Assembly (NCBI GenBank): GCA_028289725.1
Contig: JANQOH010000426.1
Coordinates: 1-19,526, forward strand
Reading direction: 5' to 3'
Source of the DNA: Alphaproteobacteria bacterium
GTDB lineage: Bacteria > Pseudomonadota > Alphaproteobacteria > UBA7887
DNA length: 19,526 nt
Shown: in pieces, positions 7,281 through 15,161 of the stretch
Numbering within the stretch: the stretch's first letter is position 1
Layout of the letters: each line of letters opens with the position of its first letter
Notes under the pieces: model-generated
Database searches by the model: none
What the model was told of the DNA's origin: nothing
What the model saw: only the letters and a program-made list of their open reading frames with translations
Made by a program: the position numbers and the translations under genes

Positions 7281-8063
7281 GTGACGCGCCGGTACGTCCC
7301 ATTGCTACTTTCGTTTCTGGTGGCCGCTTGCGCCGCTCCGGAAACCGCGCCAGACAAGCGCGCGGTCCTTGGCCATGCGCTCGCCACGACTGCGCAACTT
7401 TTTGTAGAACGCGAGGGCGGCGTGCGCCGTGCCGGGTCGGCCGTCATTTTGTCCACCAGCGGGCCGAATCGAGACACGGCCATTCTCACCACCGCGCACC
7501 TGCTGGAACCGCCCGTCGATCAGACTGTCACAGTCATCGATCAAAGGCGCGAATATCACACGCCGGCTGAGGTTGTCGCGATCGATCCGGCGCTCGATCT
7601 AGCACTTGTCATGGCACCCATTGATCGGTCGTCCACGGTTCACCTCGCCGCCGAAGCGGAATTGGCGGACGATGTTTTGGTGGTGGCTTTCCCATGGGGC
7701 CGTGAGCGCACCGTGGTCAACGGCGCGGTCAGTCAAGTGTCGGCGCCAAACACAGCGTCCACACCCGTCCCGATTTCTGGGCCGGTGCGGCTGGTCGACG
7801 CGTCCGTCAGTTACGGTATGAGCGGCGGCGGCGTTTATCACCGGGAAACAGGCGATCTGGTCGGCATTGTGCGCGGCTACCGAACGGCGCACTTGTCGCT
7901 CAGTTCCGAGCCAGCACCTTTAAAACTTCCGATCGCCGGCGAAACAACGGTGATTCCCGCTGTCGACATCGCGTGCTTTCTGCGCGCCGCGGACTACGAC
8001 TATCTGATCCCTGCGACTCTCGCCAGAACCGTCACCGTAGAAGACTGCACAACAGGCAAGTGA
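7281..8063 (+). CDS. Lipoprotein trypsin-like serine protease
   Basis: The GTG at 7281 lies 9 nt after a GGGGG-rich ribosome binding site and gives 260 residues. The N-terminus MTRRYVPLLLSFLVAAC is a lipoprotein signal with Cys17 as the lipidation site, so the protein is anchored in the cell envelope. The rest is a chymotrypsin-fold (S1-type) domain with a recognisable triad: His73 in ILTTAHLLE, Asp106 in DPALDLALV and Ser181 in YGMSGGGVYH. No PDZ domain follows, unlike DegP/HtrA. A role in envelope protein quality control or processing is inferred. A 6-bp inverted repeat (7221-7226 with 7237-7242) lies in the leader. TTG codons slightly upstream are possible but have worse spacing. Confidence 0.85.
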   Translation: MTRRYVPLLLSFLVAACAAPETAPDKRAVLGHALATTAQLFVEREGGVRRAGSAVILSTSGPNRDTAILTTAHLLEPPVDQTVTVIDQRREYHTPAEVVAIDPALDLALVMAPIDRSSTVHLAAEAELADDVLVVAFPWGRERTVVNGAVSQVSAPNTASTPVPISGPVRLVDASVSYGMSGGGVYHRETGDLVGIVRGYRTAHLSLSSEPAPLKLPIAGETTVIPAVDIACFLRAADYDYLIPATLARTVTVEDCTTGK

Positions 8064-8068
8064 GCGGA

Positions 8069-8090
8069 GGGCGCGCCCGACGGCGCACCC
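8069..8090. terminator. Hairpin between convergent protease and DUF1344 genes
   Basis: GGGCGCGCC (8069-8077) and GGCGCACCC (8082-8090) form a 9-bp stem with one mismatch and a CGAC tetraloop, starting 5 nt after the protease stop codon. It could end transcription from either side. No U-tract is present, so confidence is moderate. A smaller stem (CCTTC at 8106, GAAGG at 8117) lies just before the DUF1344 stop. Confidence 0.4.
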
Positions 8091-8122
8091 CCCACACGCG
8101 CAACACCTTCAAATAGGAAGGC

Positions 8123-8377
8123 TTAGTTGGCCGGCGCGATCTCCGTGGCGACGAGGATTCCGCCCTGATCCTCGTAAGACACGGTCACTTCGGTACCCGG
8201 GGCCAAGCCGTCCATCGACAGGCCTTCGCCAATCGCGAATGCGGTGCCATCCTCCAACACCACCGTGCCCGTCGTTTGATCGACCGCGGCGATCGTGCCC
8301 GCAGCCTCCTCGGCCCAAGCCGAGGCCGCCGAAACGGAAAATGCAACGCCTGCCAATAAGGCGACCAACTTGTTCAT
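8123..8377 (-). CDS. Secreted DUF1344 family protein
   Basis: From the ATG at 8377 (GGGAGAG about 8 nt upstream) the protein has 84 residues. The first 22 form a signal peptide (MNKLVALLAGVAFSVSAASA, cut after AWA). The mature part EEAAGTIAAVDQTTGTVVLE with a later GTEVTVSYEDQ matches the DUF1344 pattern, a small beta-rich domain of about 60 residues. It is periplasmic and its function is unknown. The frame stays open upstream to 8494, but that extension is not family-like. An EcfG-type promoter lies 63 nt before the start, so the gene is a likely general-stress-response target. Confidence 0.85.
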   Translation of the reverse strand: MNKLVALLAGVAFSVSAASAWAEEAAGTIAAVDQTTGTVVLEDGTAFAIGEGLSMDGLAPGTEVTVSYEDQGGILVATEIAPAN

Positions 8378-8439
8378 ATTATCTCTCCCAAATGGACGTC
8401 GTTCCAAATCGGCTCTCATCATTGAAAGCCTGCTTAGTA

Positions 8440-8464
8440 AACAAAGCATTTGAGTAATGGTTCC
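8440..8464 (-). promoter_or_regulatory. EcfG-type (general stress response) promoter for the DUF1344 gene
   Basis: Read on the minus strand, GGAAC (8464-8460) is followed by 17 nt and then GTT (8442-8440). This is the established EcfG consensus GGAAC-N16/17-(C)GTT, with T in place of C before GTT. Transcription would start near 8432, giving a leader of about 55 nt. The motif lies next to the ecfG regulatory locus itself. Confidence 0.7.
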
Positions 8465-8658
8465 CCGCCTACGTTTGGTGCTTTTCATGAACAAAATGAG
8501 ACAAAAGCATCAACACGTTAGTACGCGCGCGCCTTGTCTGCGCGGCAGTTGTCTAGCGTTCCGCAGTCGAAATCGCTGCGCCGGTTCGAGCCGCGCGCGC
8601 GACTCGGTTAAACAGAAAAATGCGAGATTGAGAATGCGTTTCGACGACGGCCGTCGCT

Positions 8659-10500
8659 TTAGACCCGAAATGCCGGCGCCGGCATATGCGCCGGCGGCGC
8701 GGGCTCCGGCTCCTGGCTGGGGCGAACTTTGGTTACATCGGGCTCCGCCGGCGGGCTCTTGACGCTTGGCTTCGGCTCTAACGAAACACGCAACGAGATA
8801 GTCGTCCCAGGCGGCCCCGATACCTCAAGGTCCGCGCCCAATTGGCGCGCAAACGCGGCAATTAAGGACATTCCGAGCCCCTGTCCGGTTTGTGCCTGCC
8901 CGATATCCGCTCGATCCGATGCACCGCCAACACCATTGTCACTTATCACGAGTGACGCCGATGTCTCGTCGTACCGCCGCAGGTCCACACGTATCAGGCC
9001 CGGATCGTCATTCGGAAAGGCGTGCTTGAAAGCGTTGGTGATCGCCTCGGTAATCAACAGAGCGATTGGCACAACGCGCTCCGAGCTGATCGCCAAATCA
9101 TCGACTTCCGCCTCGATGGCAATTCGATGTTTGGCGCCGCTGAGCGTTTCATGCAGCACCTGACACAGCTCGCCGATGAAGAGCTTAAGTCCGACTTGCC
9201 GAACATCCTCGCTCTCGTAGAGATAGCGATGCACCAATGCCAAGGCGCGTACGCGCATCTGCACTTCTTCCAATGTGTCACGCGTGCCATCGGAATCGAC
9301 ATTCCGAATGTGAATGTTCAATAGGCTGGAAATCGTTTGCAGATTATTTTTCACGCGATGGTGAATCTCTTTCAGCAAGACCTCTTTCTGACCAAGCGAC
9401 TGTCTGAGATCATCCTCGCGCTCATCAATCCGCTCGGCCATGTTGGCGAGCGCGGAGCCGAGTTCACGAAGTTCCGCCGGCGCACGTTCGAATTTCACCT
9501 GTGCCGAAAAATCGCCTGAGCTATAGGCCCGCGCCGTTCTCACGAGTTGCGAAATCCACCGGGTCACCCAAAGCCTGGTGCCAATGCCGGCGGCGAACAC
9601 GCCCGCGAGCCAAATCGCCGCCAGACTGAGCGTACGGGTCAAAAGATCGCGTTCGATCCAGCCGAGCGTTGTGGCCGAAGGCAATCCGAACAACACCAAC
9701 ACATTGCCATGCGGCAAATCGACACTGCTATAGACGCGCTTCTGCCCATCGTTGCCGATCGCCTCGAAATCAATCAACTTTCGCTGAACGACCTGGCGCA
9801 AGGTTGCCGCTTCGGGCAAACCCCCTTCGCTCGGTTCGAAGCTGTATTTCGGACTCGCCAAAATCGTGCCGTTCTTGTCGAGCAAGAACAGTGTGCCTTC
9901 CGCCGGCAAACCAGCGCCGCGGACGAACAGACTCAACCAATCGAGATCGATATCGATGTGGAGCACGCCGCGGATCTCGCTTTCGTCGTCCCGGATCGGC
10001 GACGCCGCGACAATCACCGGCTCGCCCGAATTCTGGCTCACCGTGTAGTCGCTGAGCGTGAACGCGCGATTGATCAGCACATCGCGGAACCACGTCCGGT
10101 CAGCGACATTGGTGGTGCGTGCGGTCTCGGCCGTCGTGCAAATGACCGTGCCGGTCGGGTCCGAGGCTGAGATGCTGACATATTCCGGAAAGCCTTCCAG
10201 GGCACGGCCAAGCACTTCGCGACACCCTGTTTGATCCATCTGTTTGATCGACGGTTCGGCGGCGAGTGTTGTGAGCAAACGTTGAATGTCACGGAAATAA
10301 TCGCGCTCATACGCCGATACCAGGATCGCGTATTGACGCACGGAAAGCAGCGCCTTGTCGCTTTGGACCTCGAACGCGCTCCACGCGAAGTACAGGCTGA
10401 GAAGCGTCGGCGGCAACAAAACCACGGAAAACAGAATCGCCAGGCGGCGCCGAAGCGAGTCGAAGGGGCTCGGCAGAGATTCGATTAGTTTTTCGAACAT
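8659..10500 (-). CDS. Membrane sensor histidine kinase, HisKA_2 type (PhyK-like)
   Basis: A 613-residue sensor kinase. A first membrane helix spans about 20-42, a periplasmic dCache-like sensor about 45-280 (GTVICTTAE, RTWFRDVL, EPVIVAASPI, GVLHIDIDLDWLS, LLDKNGTILASP), and a second helix about 290-312. HAMP covers about 312-365. The HisKA_2 dimerisation domain has LLKEIHHRVKNNLQTISSLL (375-394), with the phospho-accepting His at 380/381. The ATPase domain shows the N box ITEAITNAFKHAF (483-495), DNGVGG (521-526) and GQGLGMSL (539-546). The tail from 575 is proline-rich. HisKA_2/HWE kinases next to phyR phosphorylate PhyR in the general stress response. AAGGTG lies just before the ATG. It follows phyR by 68 nt, probably in one operon. 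The signal sensed is unknown. Confidence 0.95.
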   Translation of the reverse strand: MFEKLIESLPSPFDSLRRRLAILFSVVLLPPTLLSLYFAWSAFEVQSDKALLSVRQYAILVSAYERDYFRDIQRLLTTLAAEPSIKQMDQTGCREVLGRALEGFPEYVSISASDPTGTVICTTAETARTTNVADRTWFRDVLINRAFTLSDYTVSQNSGEPVIVAASPIRDDESEIRGVLHIDIDLDWLSLFVRGAGLPAEGTLFLLDKNGTILASPKYSFEPSEGGLPEAATLRQVVQRKLIDFEAIGNDGQKRVYSSVDLPHGNVLVLFGLPSATTLGWIERDLLTRTLSLAAIWLAGVFAAGIGTRLWVTRWISQLVRTARAYSSGDFSAQVKFERAPAELRELGSALANMAERIDEREDDLRQSLGQKEVLLKEIHHRVKNNLQTISSLLNIHIRNVDSDGTRDTLEEVQMRVRALALVHRYLYESEDVRQVGLKLFIGELCQVLHETLSGAKHRIAIEAEVDDLAISSERVVPIALLITEAITNAFKHAFPNDDPGLIRVDLRRYDETSASLVISDNGVGGASDRADIGQAQTGQGLGMSLIAAFARQLGADLEVSGPPGTTISLRVSLEPKPSVKSPPAEPDVTKVRPSQEPEPAPPAHMPAPAFRV

Positions 10501-10568
10501 GCGGTCACCTTCTGTCTAACGTCTGACATGCAATCGCACATCATGAGCCGATGAACGGACCGACCCGG

Positions 10569-11375
10569 TTAGCTCGCGTTCTGCATATCGCCGGCTTCCC
10601 GCCGGGTGTACAGCGCTTGCGCGATCGTGATTTTCAGCACGTCAGGTTCGAATGGTTTGGTCACCAAGAATGTCGGCTCTGTTTTCTCGCCGGTCAGCAA
10701 CCGTTCGGGAAACGCGGTAACAAAAATAACCGGGACGTCGGTCGCCTCCAGAATTTCTGAAACCGCGTCAATGCCGGAACTCCCGTCGTCAAGCTGTATG
10801 TCTGCCAGGATCAGCGCCGGCTTCTTGTCCCGCGCCGCCGCCACCGCCTCGGTTTTTGTCGCGGCTGTCGCGACGACACGATGGCCCATTTCTGTCACGA
10901 TGCCGGCTATATCAAACGCGATGATCGGTTCGTCTTCGATAACCAGAACAGTGGTCCGCGCTTGCTTCATCAAATCCGTCTTGGCGCGTTCCAACAGACT
11001 CTGTGCCTGGTCGACGCCGATGCCGAGGATATAAGCGACCTCATCGGCCGCGTAGCCTTCGATCGTACTCAGCAAAAGGACCTGGCGTTCGCGCGACGGC
11101 AATTCGGCCAAATGACGCTGGACCGGCAAATCCGATGCCGATGTATCGTATGGCGCGTGCGTCGCCGCGGCCGTTTCCGCGAATGCCAAGTGAAATTGCT
11201 TGAACAATTGCAGCCGGACTGGCTTGTCCTCTGCCAAGCTATCCGGCGCGTCAAGCAAAGCCTCTAAACACGCTTTGACATAGTAATCCCCCTGCCCCTG
11301 TGTGCCCGTGAGAGCACGCGCATATCGGCGCAAGAAGGGAATCTGACGAATTATTTCTTTGGACAAATCCGGCAT
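10569..11375 (-). CDS. phyR: General stress response regulator PhyR (sigma-mimic response regulator)
   Basis: A 268-residue protein of standard PhyR length and layout. Residues 1-135 form the EcfG-like sigma mimic (IPFLRRYARALTG near 12-24; LPSRERQVLLLSTIEGYAADEVAYILG at 92-118, a degenerate sigma-4 region). Residues 141-262 are a receiver domain with the acidic pair Glu147/Asp148, phospho-acceptor Asp192 (ILADIQLDDG), Thr220 and Lys240. The signature VTAFPERLLTGE (219-230) is typical of PhyR. When phosphorylated, the sigma-like part captures NepR and frees EcfG. It is divergent from nepR-ecfG and precedes the kinase gene. No clear EcfG promoter or Shine-Dalgarno is seen upstream. Confidence 0.97.
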   Translation of the reverse strand: MPDLSKEIIRQIPFLRRYARALTGTQGQGDYYVKACLEALLDAPDSLAEDKPVRLQLFKQFHLAFAETAAATHAPYDTSASDLPVQRHLAELPSRERQVLLLSTIEGYAADEVAYILGIGVDQAQSLLERAKTDLMKQARTTVLVIEDEPIIAFDIAGIVTEMGHRVVATAATKTEAVAAARDKKPALILADIQLDDGSSGIDAVSEILEATDVPVIFVTAFPERLLTGEKTEPTFLVTKPFEPDVLKITIAQALYTRREAGDMQNAS

Positions 11376-11466
11376 TTCAGCGGCTTCAATAAGAAATGGA
11401 GGCTAAATCTGATACCCTCCGGCCCACTGTTTCAAGGCTTAGAATCGATATTTTGTGACCGTCGCG

Positions 11467-11491
11467 GGAACAATTGCCGTTGAAAGCGCTT
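11467..11491 (+). promoter_or_regulatory. Imperfect EcfG-type promoter upstream of nepR
   Basis: GGAAC (11467-11471) is followed after 17 nt by CTT (11489-11491) where GTT is expected. nepR-ecfG operons are often self-activated by EcfG in Alphaproteobacteria, so a promoter here is expected. The -10 mismatch makes this site tentative. Confidence 0.35.
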
Positions 11492-11618
11492 CTATTGTCA
11501 CGCGGCACTCGTTTTGCGTCACCCCTGTGCCGGGCGCAATGCGGAGAACGACCGAGTTTGGAACTGGATTCGCATGTGTGGCATCACTTTGTGGGACGGC
11601 AAAACGTTGATTCGGGTC

Positions 11619-11912
11619 ATGTCCATCGCGGACGAAACAATAGCCGAAAGGGCTGCTTCGGAGGTTCCGAAACGCCATCAAACGGGTCCCGTCCCCCGAC
11701 CCATGGACTCTGGTTTGTTGGGAAGCGAAGCGATGATTTTCGAAAATTGGCTAAAAGCGCATTTATGCAAGATATATCAAGACGTTCTGGGCGAGCCGTT
11801 GCCGCAGGAGATGCGGGATATTGTCGAACAGTTCAGCGGCCAGGGTCAGCAGAAATTTGGCAAGCGGAATCCCTCAACGATTGCGTCGAGGTCTATTGCG
11901 CAGGTACCATAA
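11619..11912 (+). CDS. nepR: Anti-sigma factor NepR
   Basis: The conserved NepR core is plain: FENWLKAHLCKIYQDVLGEP followed by LPQEMRDIVEQF, the two helices that wrap around EcfG or PhyR. From ATG 11619 the protein has 97 residues, longer than the usual 55-70. The start is uncertain: ATG 11733 has the best ribosome binding site (GGAAG 7 nt before) but would begin directly at helix 1, and ATG 11703 would give 69 residues. NepR holds EcfG inactive without stress and is removed by phosphorylated PhyR. The stop is 25 nt before the ecfG start, which fits a two-gene operon. Confidence 0.88.
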   Translation: MSIADETIAERAASEVPKRHQTGPVPRPMDSGLLGSEAMIFENWLKAHLCKIYQDVLGEPLPQEMRDIVEQFSGQGQQKFGKRNPSTIASRSIAQVP

Positions 11913-11937
11913 GCGCCAATCAGCGCCGGATAGTGCC

Positions 11938-12438
11938 GTGACGTTTAATCTTCAAGACGAACTTCTTGATTGCCTGCCTCAAATGCGCGCCTTTGCGCAT
12001 TTCCTGACCCGCGATCCGGAGCGCGTTGACGATTTGGTCCAGGAAGCGACCGTGCGGGTGCTCACCGCGGCGGATCAGTTTCAGCCGGGCACCAATTTCA
12101 AAGCATGGGTCTTCACGATCATCCGGAACCTGTATTTCAACGAGTTGCGCAAGGCGCGGCGCTTTGCCGATACCGGTGACGACAGTGAAGAGTTCGACCA
12201 TCTGTCGGCCCTGCCCGCCACGCAAGAATCCTCCGTCGAGTTTCGAAATTTCTTCCAAGCTTTTTGGCAGCTCGGCGAGGAACATCGCGAGGTGCTTATG
12301 CTAGTCGGGGCGAGCGGCCTGAGCTATGAGCGCGCGTCCGAGATTTGCGGTTGCGAGATCGGAACAGTCAAAAGCCGTGTTTCTCGCGCCCGGAAAGAGC
12401 TCCGCAAAATCTGTGAACAAGCGGGCGCGACGAACTAA
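11938..12438 (+). CDS. ecfG: General stress response sigma factor EcfG
   Basis: An ECF sigma factor of 166 residues from a GTG at 11938. Region 2 is LPQMRAFAHFLTRDPERVDD through QPGTNFKAWVFTIIRNLYFN (13-68), with the DLVQEA core. Region 4 is FWQLGEEHREVLMLVGASGL to EIGTVKSRVSRARKELR (109-157), a helix-turn-helix that reads the -35 box. Its position behind nepR and opposite phyR assigns it to the EcfG (ECF15) group, which recognises GGAAC-N16/17-GTT promoters. The frame is open back into nepR, but family members begin at about this point. The ribosome binding site is weak, so translation may be coupled to nepR. Confidence 0.95.
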   Translation: MTFNLQDELLDCLPQMRAFAHFLTRDPERVDDLVQEATVRVLTAADQFQPGTNFKAWVFTIIRNLYFNELRKARRFADTGDDSEEFDHLSALPATQESSVEFRNFFQAFWQLGEEHREVLMLVGASGLSYERASEICGCEIGTVKSRVSRARKELRKICEQAGATN

Positions 12439-12582
12439 CCACTTGTTGTCCACGACCGTTTCTTGATGGTCGGCCCGTGCGGCCAATCCTGGTTATCGAC
12501 GGTGTCCCGCTATTCGCATAGGACTTCTCTCCTCGAAAATGTTCTGGTGAGCGGTGTGTCCTGATAGTTTCGGGACGTTTTC

Positions 12583-13419
12583 GTGAGAATAATGGTTTGG
12601 ACTCGAGACGTGACTATTAATAGCGCGGCGGCGGATCGTCGATCGCAAGACGCATCTAATTGCTTGTGGGAGAACTGGCAAAATGGGCACCGCATCCCGG
12701 CCCTGCCGGACGCGATACGGCCACGTTCGCGTGACGAGGGCTATCAGATTCAAGCGCTGCTGGAAGCGCGTAGCCCAAAGCCGTTGCGCGGTTGGAAGAT
12801 CGCCGCAACAAGCGAACACGGCCAGGCCCATATCGGCGTAGACGGACCGATCGCCGGTCGCTTGCTCGCCGAACGCTTTTTCGATGATGGGGCACAATTG
12901 CGATTCGGTGCAAATCACATGCAAGTCGCGGAGCCTGAGTTCGCGTTTCGGATGGCCCGCGACCTTCCGCCACGGGACCGTGCCTATGAGGTCGACGAAA
13001 TATTGGCGTCGGTCGAAAGCCTCCATCCAGCGATCGAGGTGCCTGATTCGCGATACGACGATTTCGCGACGGTCGGCGCGCCCCAGTTGATTGCGGACAA
13101 TGCGTGTGCGCACGAGTTCGTGCTAGGTCCAGCGGCGCCGGATAATTGGCGTACGAACGACCTTGTGAGCCACAAGGTGTCAATCCGCGTGCCGGACAAA
13201 GTGGAGCACCAAGGCGACGGCTCGAATGTCTTGGGCGACCCGCGCATCGCTCTGGCGTGGTTGGTGAAAGAGCTATCAGCGCTCGGCATCACGCTGGCGG
13301 CAGGTCAAGTGGTGACCACCGGCACGTGCGCCACGCCGTTGCCGGTTGCGCCCGGCGACAGCGTGACCGCGGACTTCGGCAGCTTGGGCAAAGTCGGATT
13401 GACGTTCTGGCCCGAATAG
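12583..13419 (+). CDS. 2-keto-4-pentenoate hydratase-like protein (FAH superfamily)
   Basis: A protein of up to 278 residues related to MhpD-type hydratases. LWENWQNGHRIPALPDAIRP (28-47) is the typical N-terminus, GWKIAA (70-75) holds the active-site lysine, and AEPEFAF (116-122) with IEVPDSR (151-157) supply the acidic metal ligands. It ends with the usual TTGTC and PGDSVTADFGSLG turns (305 degree-like barrel edge of the FAH fold). Such enzymes add water to 2-hydroxydienoates in meta-cleavage pathways, or decarboxylate related oxo acids. No dioxygenase or aldolase of such a pathway is nearby. The first 27 residues are outside the domain and the start is uncertain: GTG 12583 has GGGA 7 nt upstream, ATG 12592 is an alternative. 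Confidence 0.85.
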   Translation: MRIMVWTRDVTINSAAADRRSQDASNCLWENWQNGHRIPALPDAIRPRSRDEGYQIQALLEARSPKPLRGWKIAATSEHGQAHIGVDGPIAGRLLAERFFDDGAQLRFGANHMQVAEPEFAFRMARDLPPRDRAYEVDEILASVESLHPAIEVPDSRYDDFATVGAPQLIADNACAHEFVLGPAAPDNWRTNDLVSHKVSIRVPDKVEHQGDGSNVLGDPRIALAWLVKELSALGITLAAGQVVTTGTCATPLPVAPGDSVTADFGSLGKVGLTFWPE

Positions 13420-13444
13420 CGCCCGCCACCTTCGGCCGGTCCGA

Positions 13445-14965
13445 CTAATCGCCCAGCAACGCGGTCGCTTGTGAATAGACGGTTTGCGGCCGCATTTGCG
13501 TTACGGTGGCCGCGTGCTTGGCCGCCGAGACCAAATGCACGCCGCGATAGGGCGCGCGCGTGGCGTGGAACTCTTCGTAAGCCGCTTGTTGCATCTTATA
13601 GGCATGCATTTCCGACATGTCATCGCGACAGACTAGGTCCGCCATGAGATCGAAGAATGGCGCGACGTCATAGCCGAGCGACACATATTGCTCGGCGAGC
13701 ACGACCGTATCCCGGACAGACGGAGCCGCGACCACGTCTGCGATCGATCCCTCCAACCTATCGAGATCCAGCACGGGTTGCCCTATGATGCTCTCGGAAA
13801 TCGCCTTGAGCAGGTCTTGTTGGCTCCGCGCGGGCAACTCTCCGAGTTCCTCGGCCGAAACGTGCGACGGCCATGTCAGCGTACCGTCCAGATGGCGCAC
13901 TTCATACCCGAAACCCCAGGAAAGCAGCGCAAGCAGGCGCGTGCGGAGAGTCAGCCCTTCCCGCGACAGCAGATAGCGTCGCGCGTTTGCACCCGTATGG
14001 TAATGCACATCAAACGGGTTGCCCGATTTCGTCCGCAAATAGCGTCGACCGGCGCCGATCGACAACGCTTCGCAGCATCCCATCACGGAAAGGCCGTCGG
14101 CAATCGCATCCGCCAAGAGCGGTGCGACGGACGCGGTGCGATCCGCGTTAAGAATGCTGTCGGCCAAGGCGTCGATGGTAGCGGTTTCAGCGGCCGTGGT
14201 TTCGAAACGGGGGTCGCCATTTGCCAAACAGCGATCATCGACCAGCGACTCGAGATCGCCATATTCTCGATAGTGCGCAATACCATCGGCGATGATGGCG
14301 CCGCGCTCGCCGCCTGGCGGTTCCATTTTTGGATGCCGCGTGAGAAAGCGCAGCGGTGGGCGGAGCATCACCTCGGCGTGCCGCCAACCAACCGCATCGA
14401 GCCCACGGAACGCATAAACGAGATAAAGGAAATAGTGATCGTCCAAAGCGTTTCGCGGCGTCGCCACCGACAACATAGCTTCCAAGATGTCGTCCGGCTC
14501 GGCGACTTTGAGCAAGGCGACGAGATGCCGCTCGGCGGTCGGCGAAACGCGCGCTTGTAGTGCCTCAGTGAACGCCTCTAGCAATTCGGTTTTGTTCTTC
14601 TCAATGAGTGAGCCCGGATCGATCGCCGCCAAAGCCGCAGGCCCCATCTCAGGTGAATGAATGTGTTTGTTCGCCAGTGCCACGCTTTGGATCGCCGGAA
14701 GCATCGCCTGTTCGCCATTCAGCCGCTCGCCCAGTTTGCTGATCGCGTAGAGACCCGCCACCGGATGGACGGGACCGCCATGATGCAGGTTCGGCAATTC
14801 GGTTGACCGGCTCACCGCCAATCCGGCCGCTGCCAACATTTCGTTGGGCGCCTCTCCCGCGCGGAGCTTCCGAAATGTCGCTTCGACAATCTCAGCCGGC
14901 GGCGTTTCTTCGACAAACTGCACCAGGTTTTCGATCGGCTCTTCGAAAGACACCAATTGCGGCAT
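13445..14965 (-). CDS. Histidine-rich helical protein of unknown function, 506 aa
   Basis: I cannot assign this protein. The start at 14965 is set by AGGGGA about 8 nt upstream; the frame remains open further up but is unlike protein there. The chain is mostly helical, with no signal peptide or membrane segment. Its striking feature is several histidines at the start of similar helices: NLHHGGPVHPVAGLYAISKL (59-78), DDHYFLYLVYAFRGL (175-189), NPFDVHYHTGANARRYLL (316-333) and APYRGVHLVSAAKH (471-484), with others at 101, 103, 453 and 467. This pattern suggests a metal, haem or cofactor site built from repeated units, as in questin-oxidase-like or related helical oxygenases, but I see no firm family match. 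It is divergent from an NMT1-like binding protein gene. Confidence 0.85.
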   Translation of the reverse strand: MPQLVSFEEPIENLVQFVEETPPAEIVEATFRKLRAGEAPNEMLAAAGLAVSRSTELPNLHHGGPVHPVAGLYAISKLGERLNGEQAMLPAIQSVALANKHIHSPEMGPAALAAIDPGSLIEKNKTELLEAFTEALQARVSPTAERHLVALLKVAEPDDILEAMLSVATPRNALDDHYFLYLVYAFRGLDAVGWRHAEVMLRPPLRFLTRHPKMEPPGGERGAIIADGIAHYREYGDLESLVDDRCLANGDPRFETTAAETATIDALADSILNADRTASVAPLLADAIADGLSVMGCCEALSIGAGRRYLRTKSGNPFDVHYHTGANARRYLLSREGLTLRTRLLALLSWGFGYEVRHLDGTLTWPSHVSAEELGELPARSQQDLLKAISESIIGQPVLDLDRLEGSIADVVAAPSVRDTVVLAEQYVSLGYDVAPFFDLMADLVCRDDMSEMHAYKMQQAAYEEFHATRAPYRGVHLVSAAKHAATVTQMRPQTVYSQATALLGD

Positions 14966-15086
14966 GCGTGGTCCCCTTTCGCACTCACCCGCGTCCGTTG
15001 CATTCGATGCAAGCATCAAAATGGTACCAGCAAATATTTCACGGTGACAGGCAATGCACGCGCATGATGGCCATGTTCGGCGCGCA

Positions 15087-15099
15087 CCGGTCTGACCGG
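15087..15099. promoter_or_regulatory. Inverted repeat in the divergent intergenic region, possible operator
   Basis: CCGGTC and GACCGG flank one base, giving a perfect 13-nt odd palindrome (15087-15099), and CACGTG follows at 15101-15106. It lies between the divergent 506-aa gene and the NMT1-like gene, where one regulator could control both. No regulator gene is adjacent. Confidence 0.35.
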
Positions 15100-15161
15100 C
15101 CACGTGCTATATCTTGCGGCACACAGCCTACCCTGCACATCCGACCAAACGAGCATCGTTC

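Noticed and set aside
8401..8405. Second minus-strand GGAAC near the DUF1344 gene
   Set aside because: No GTT lies 16-18 nt downstream, and the site is too close to the start codon.
8645..8656. 12-bp perfect palindrome CGACGGCCGTCG just after the kinase stop
   Set aside because: It could fold as a short hairpin, but with no U-tract and only a 4-bp stem around a GGCC loop it is too weak to call a terminator.
9547..10170. Plus-strand frame of 207 codons inside the kinase gene
   Set aside because: It is antisense to the well-supported periplasmic sensor part of the kinase, and its composition is that of a shadow frame.
11560..11564. GGAAC upstream of nepR as an EcfG promoter
   Set aside because: The bases at the expected -10 position read GCAT, not GTT.
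12493..12519. Minus-strand eight-codon peptide (MRIAGHRR) with a good AGGAG site, resembling a leader peptide
   Set aside because: No minus-strand gene follows it within reach, and the region behind it is the end of ecfG on the opposite strand; probably chance.
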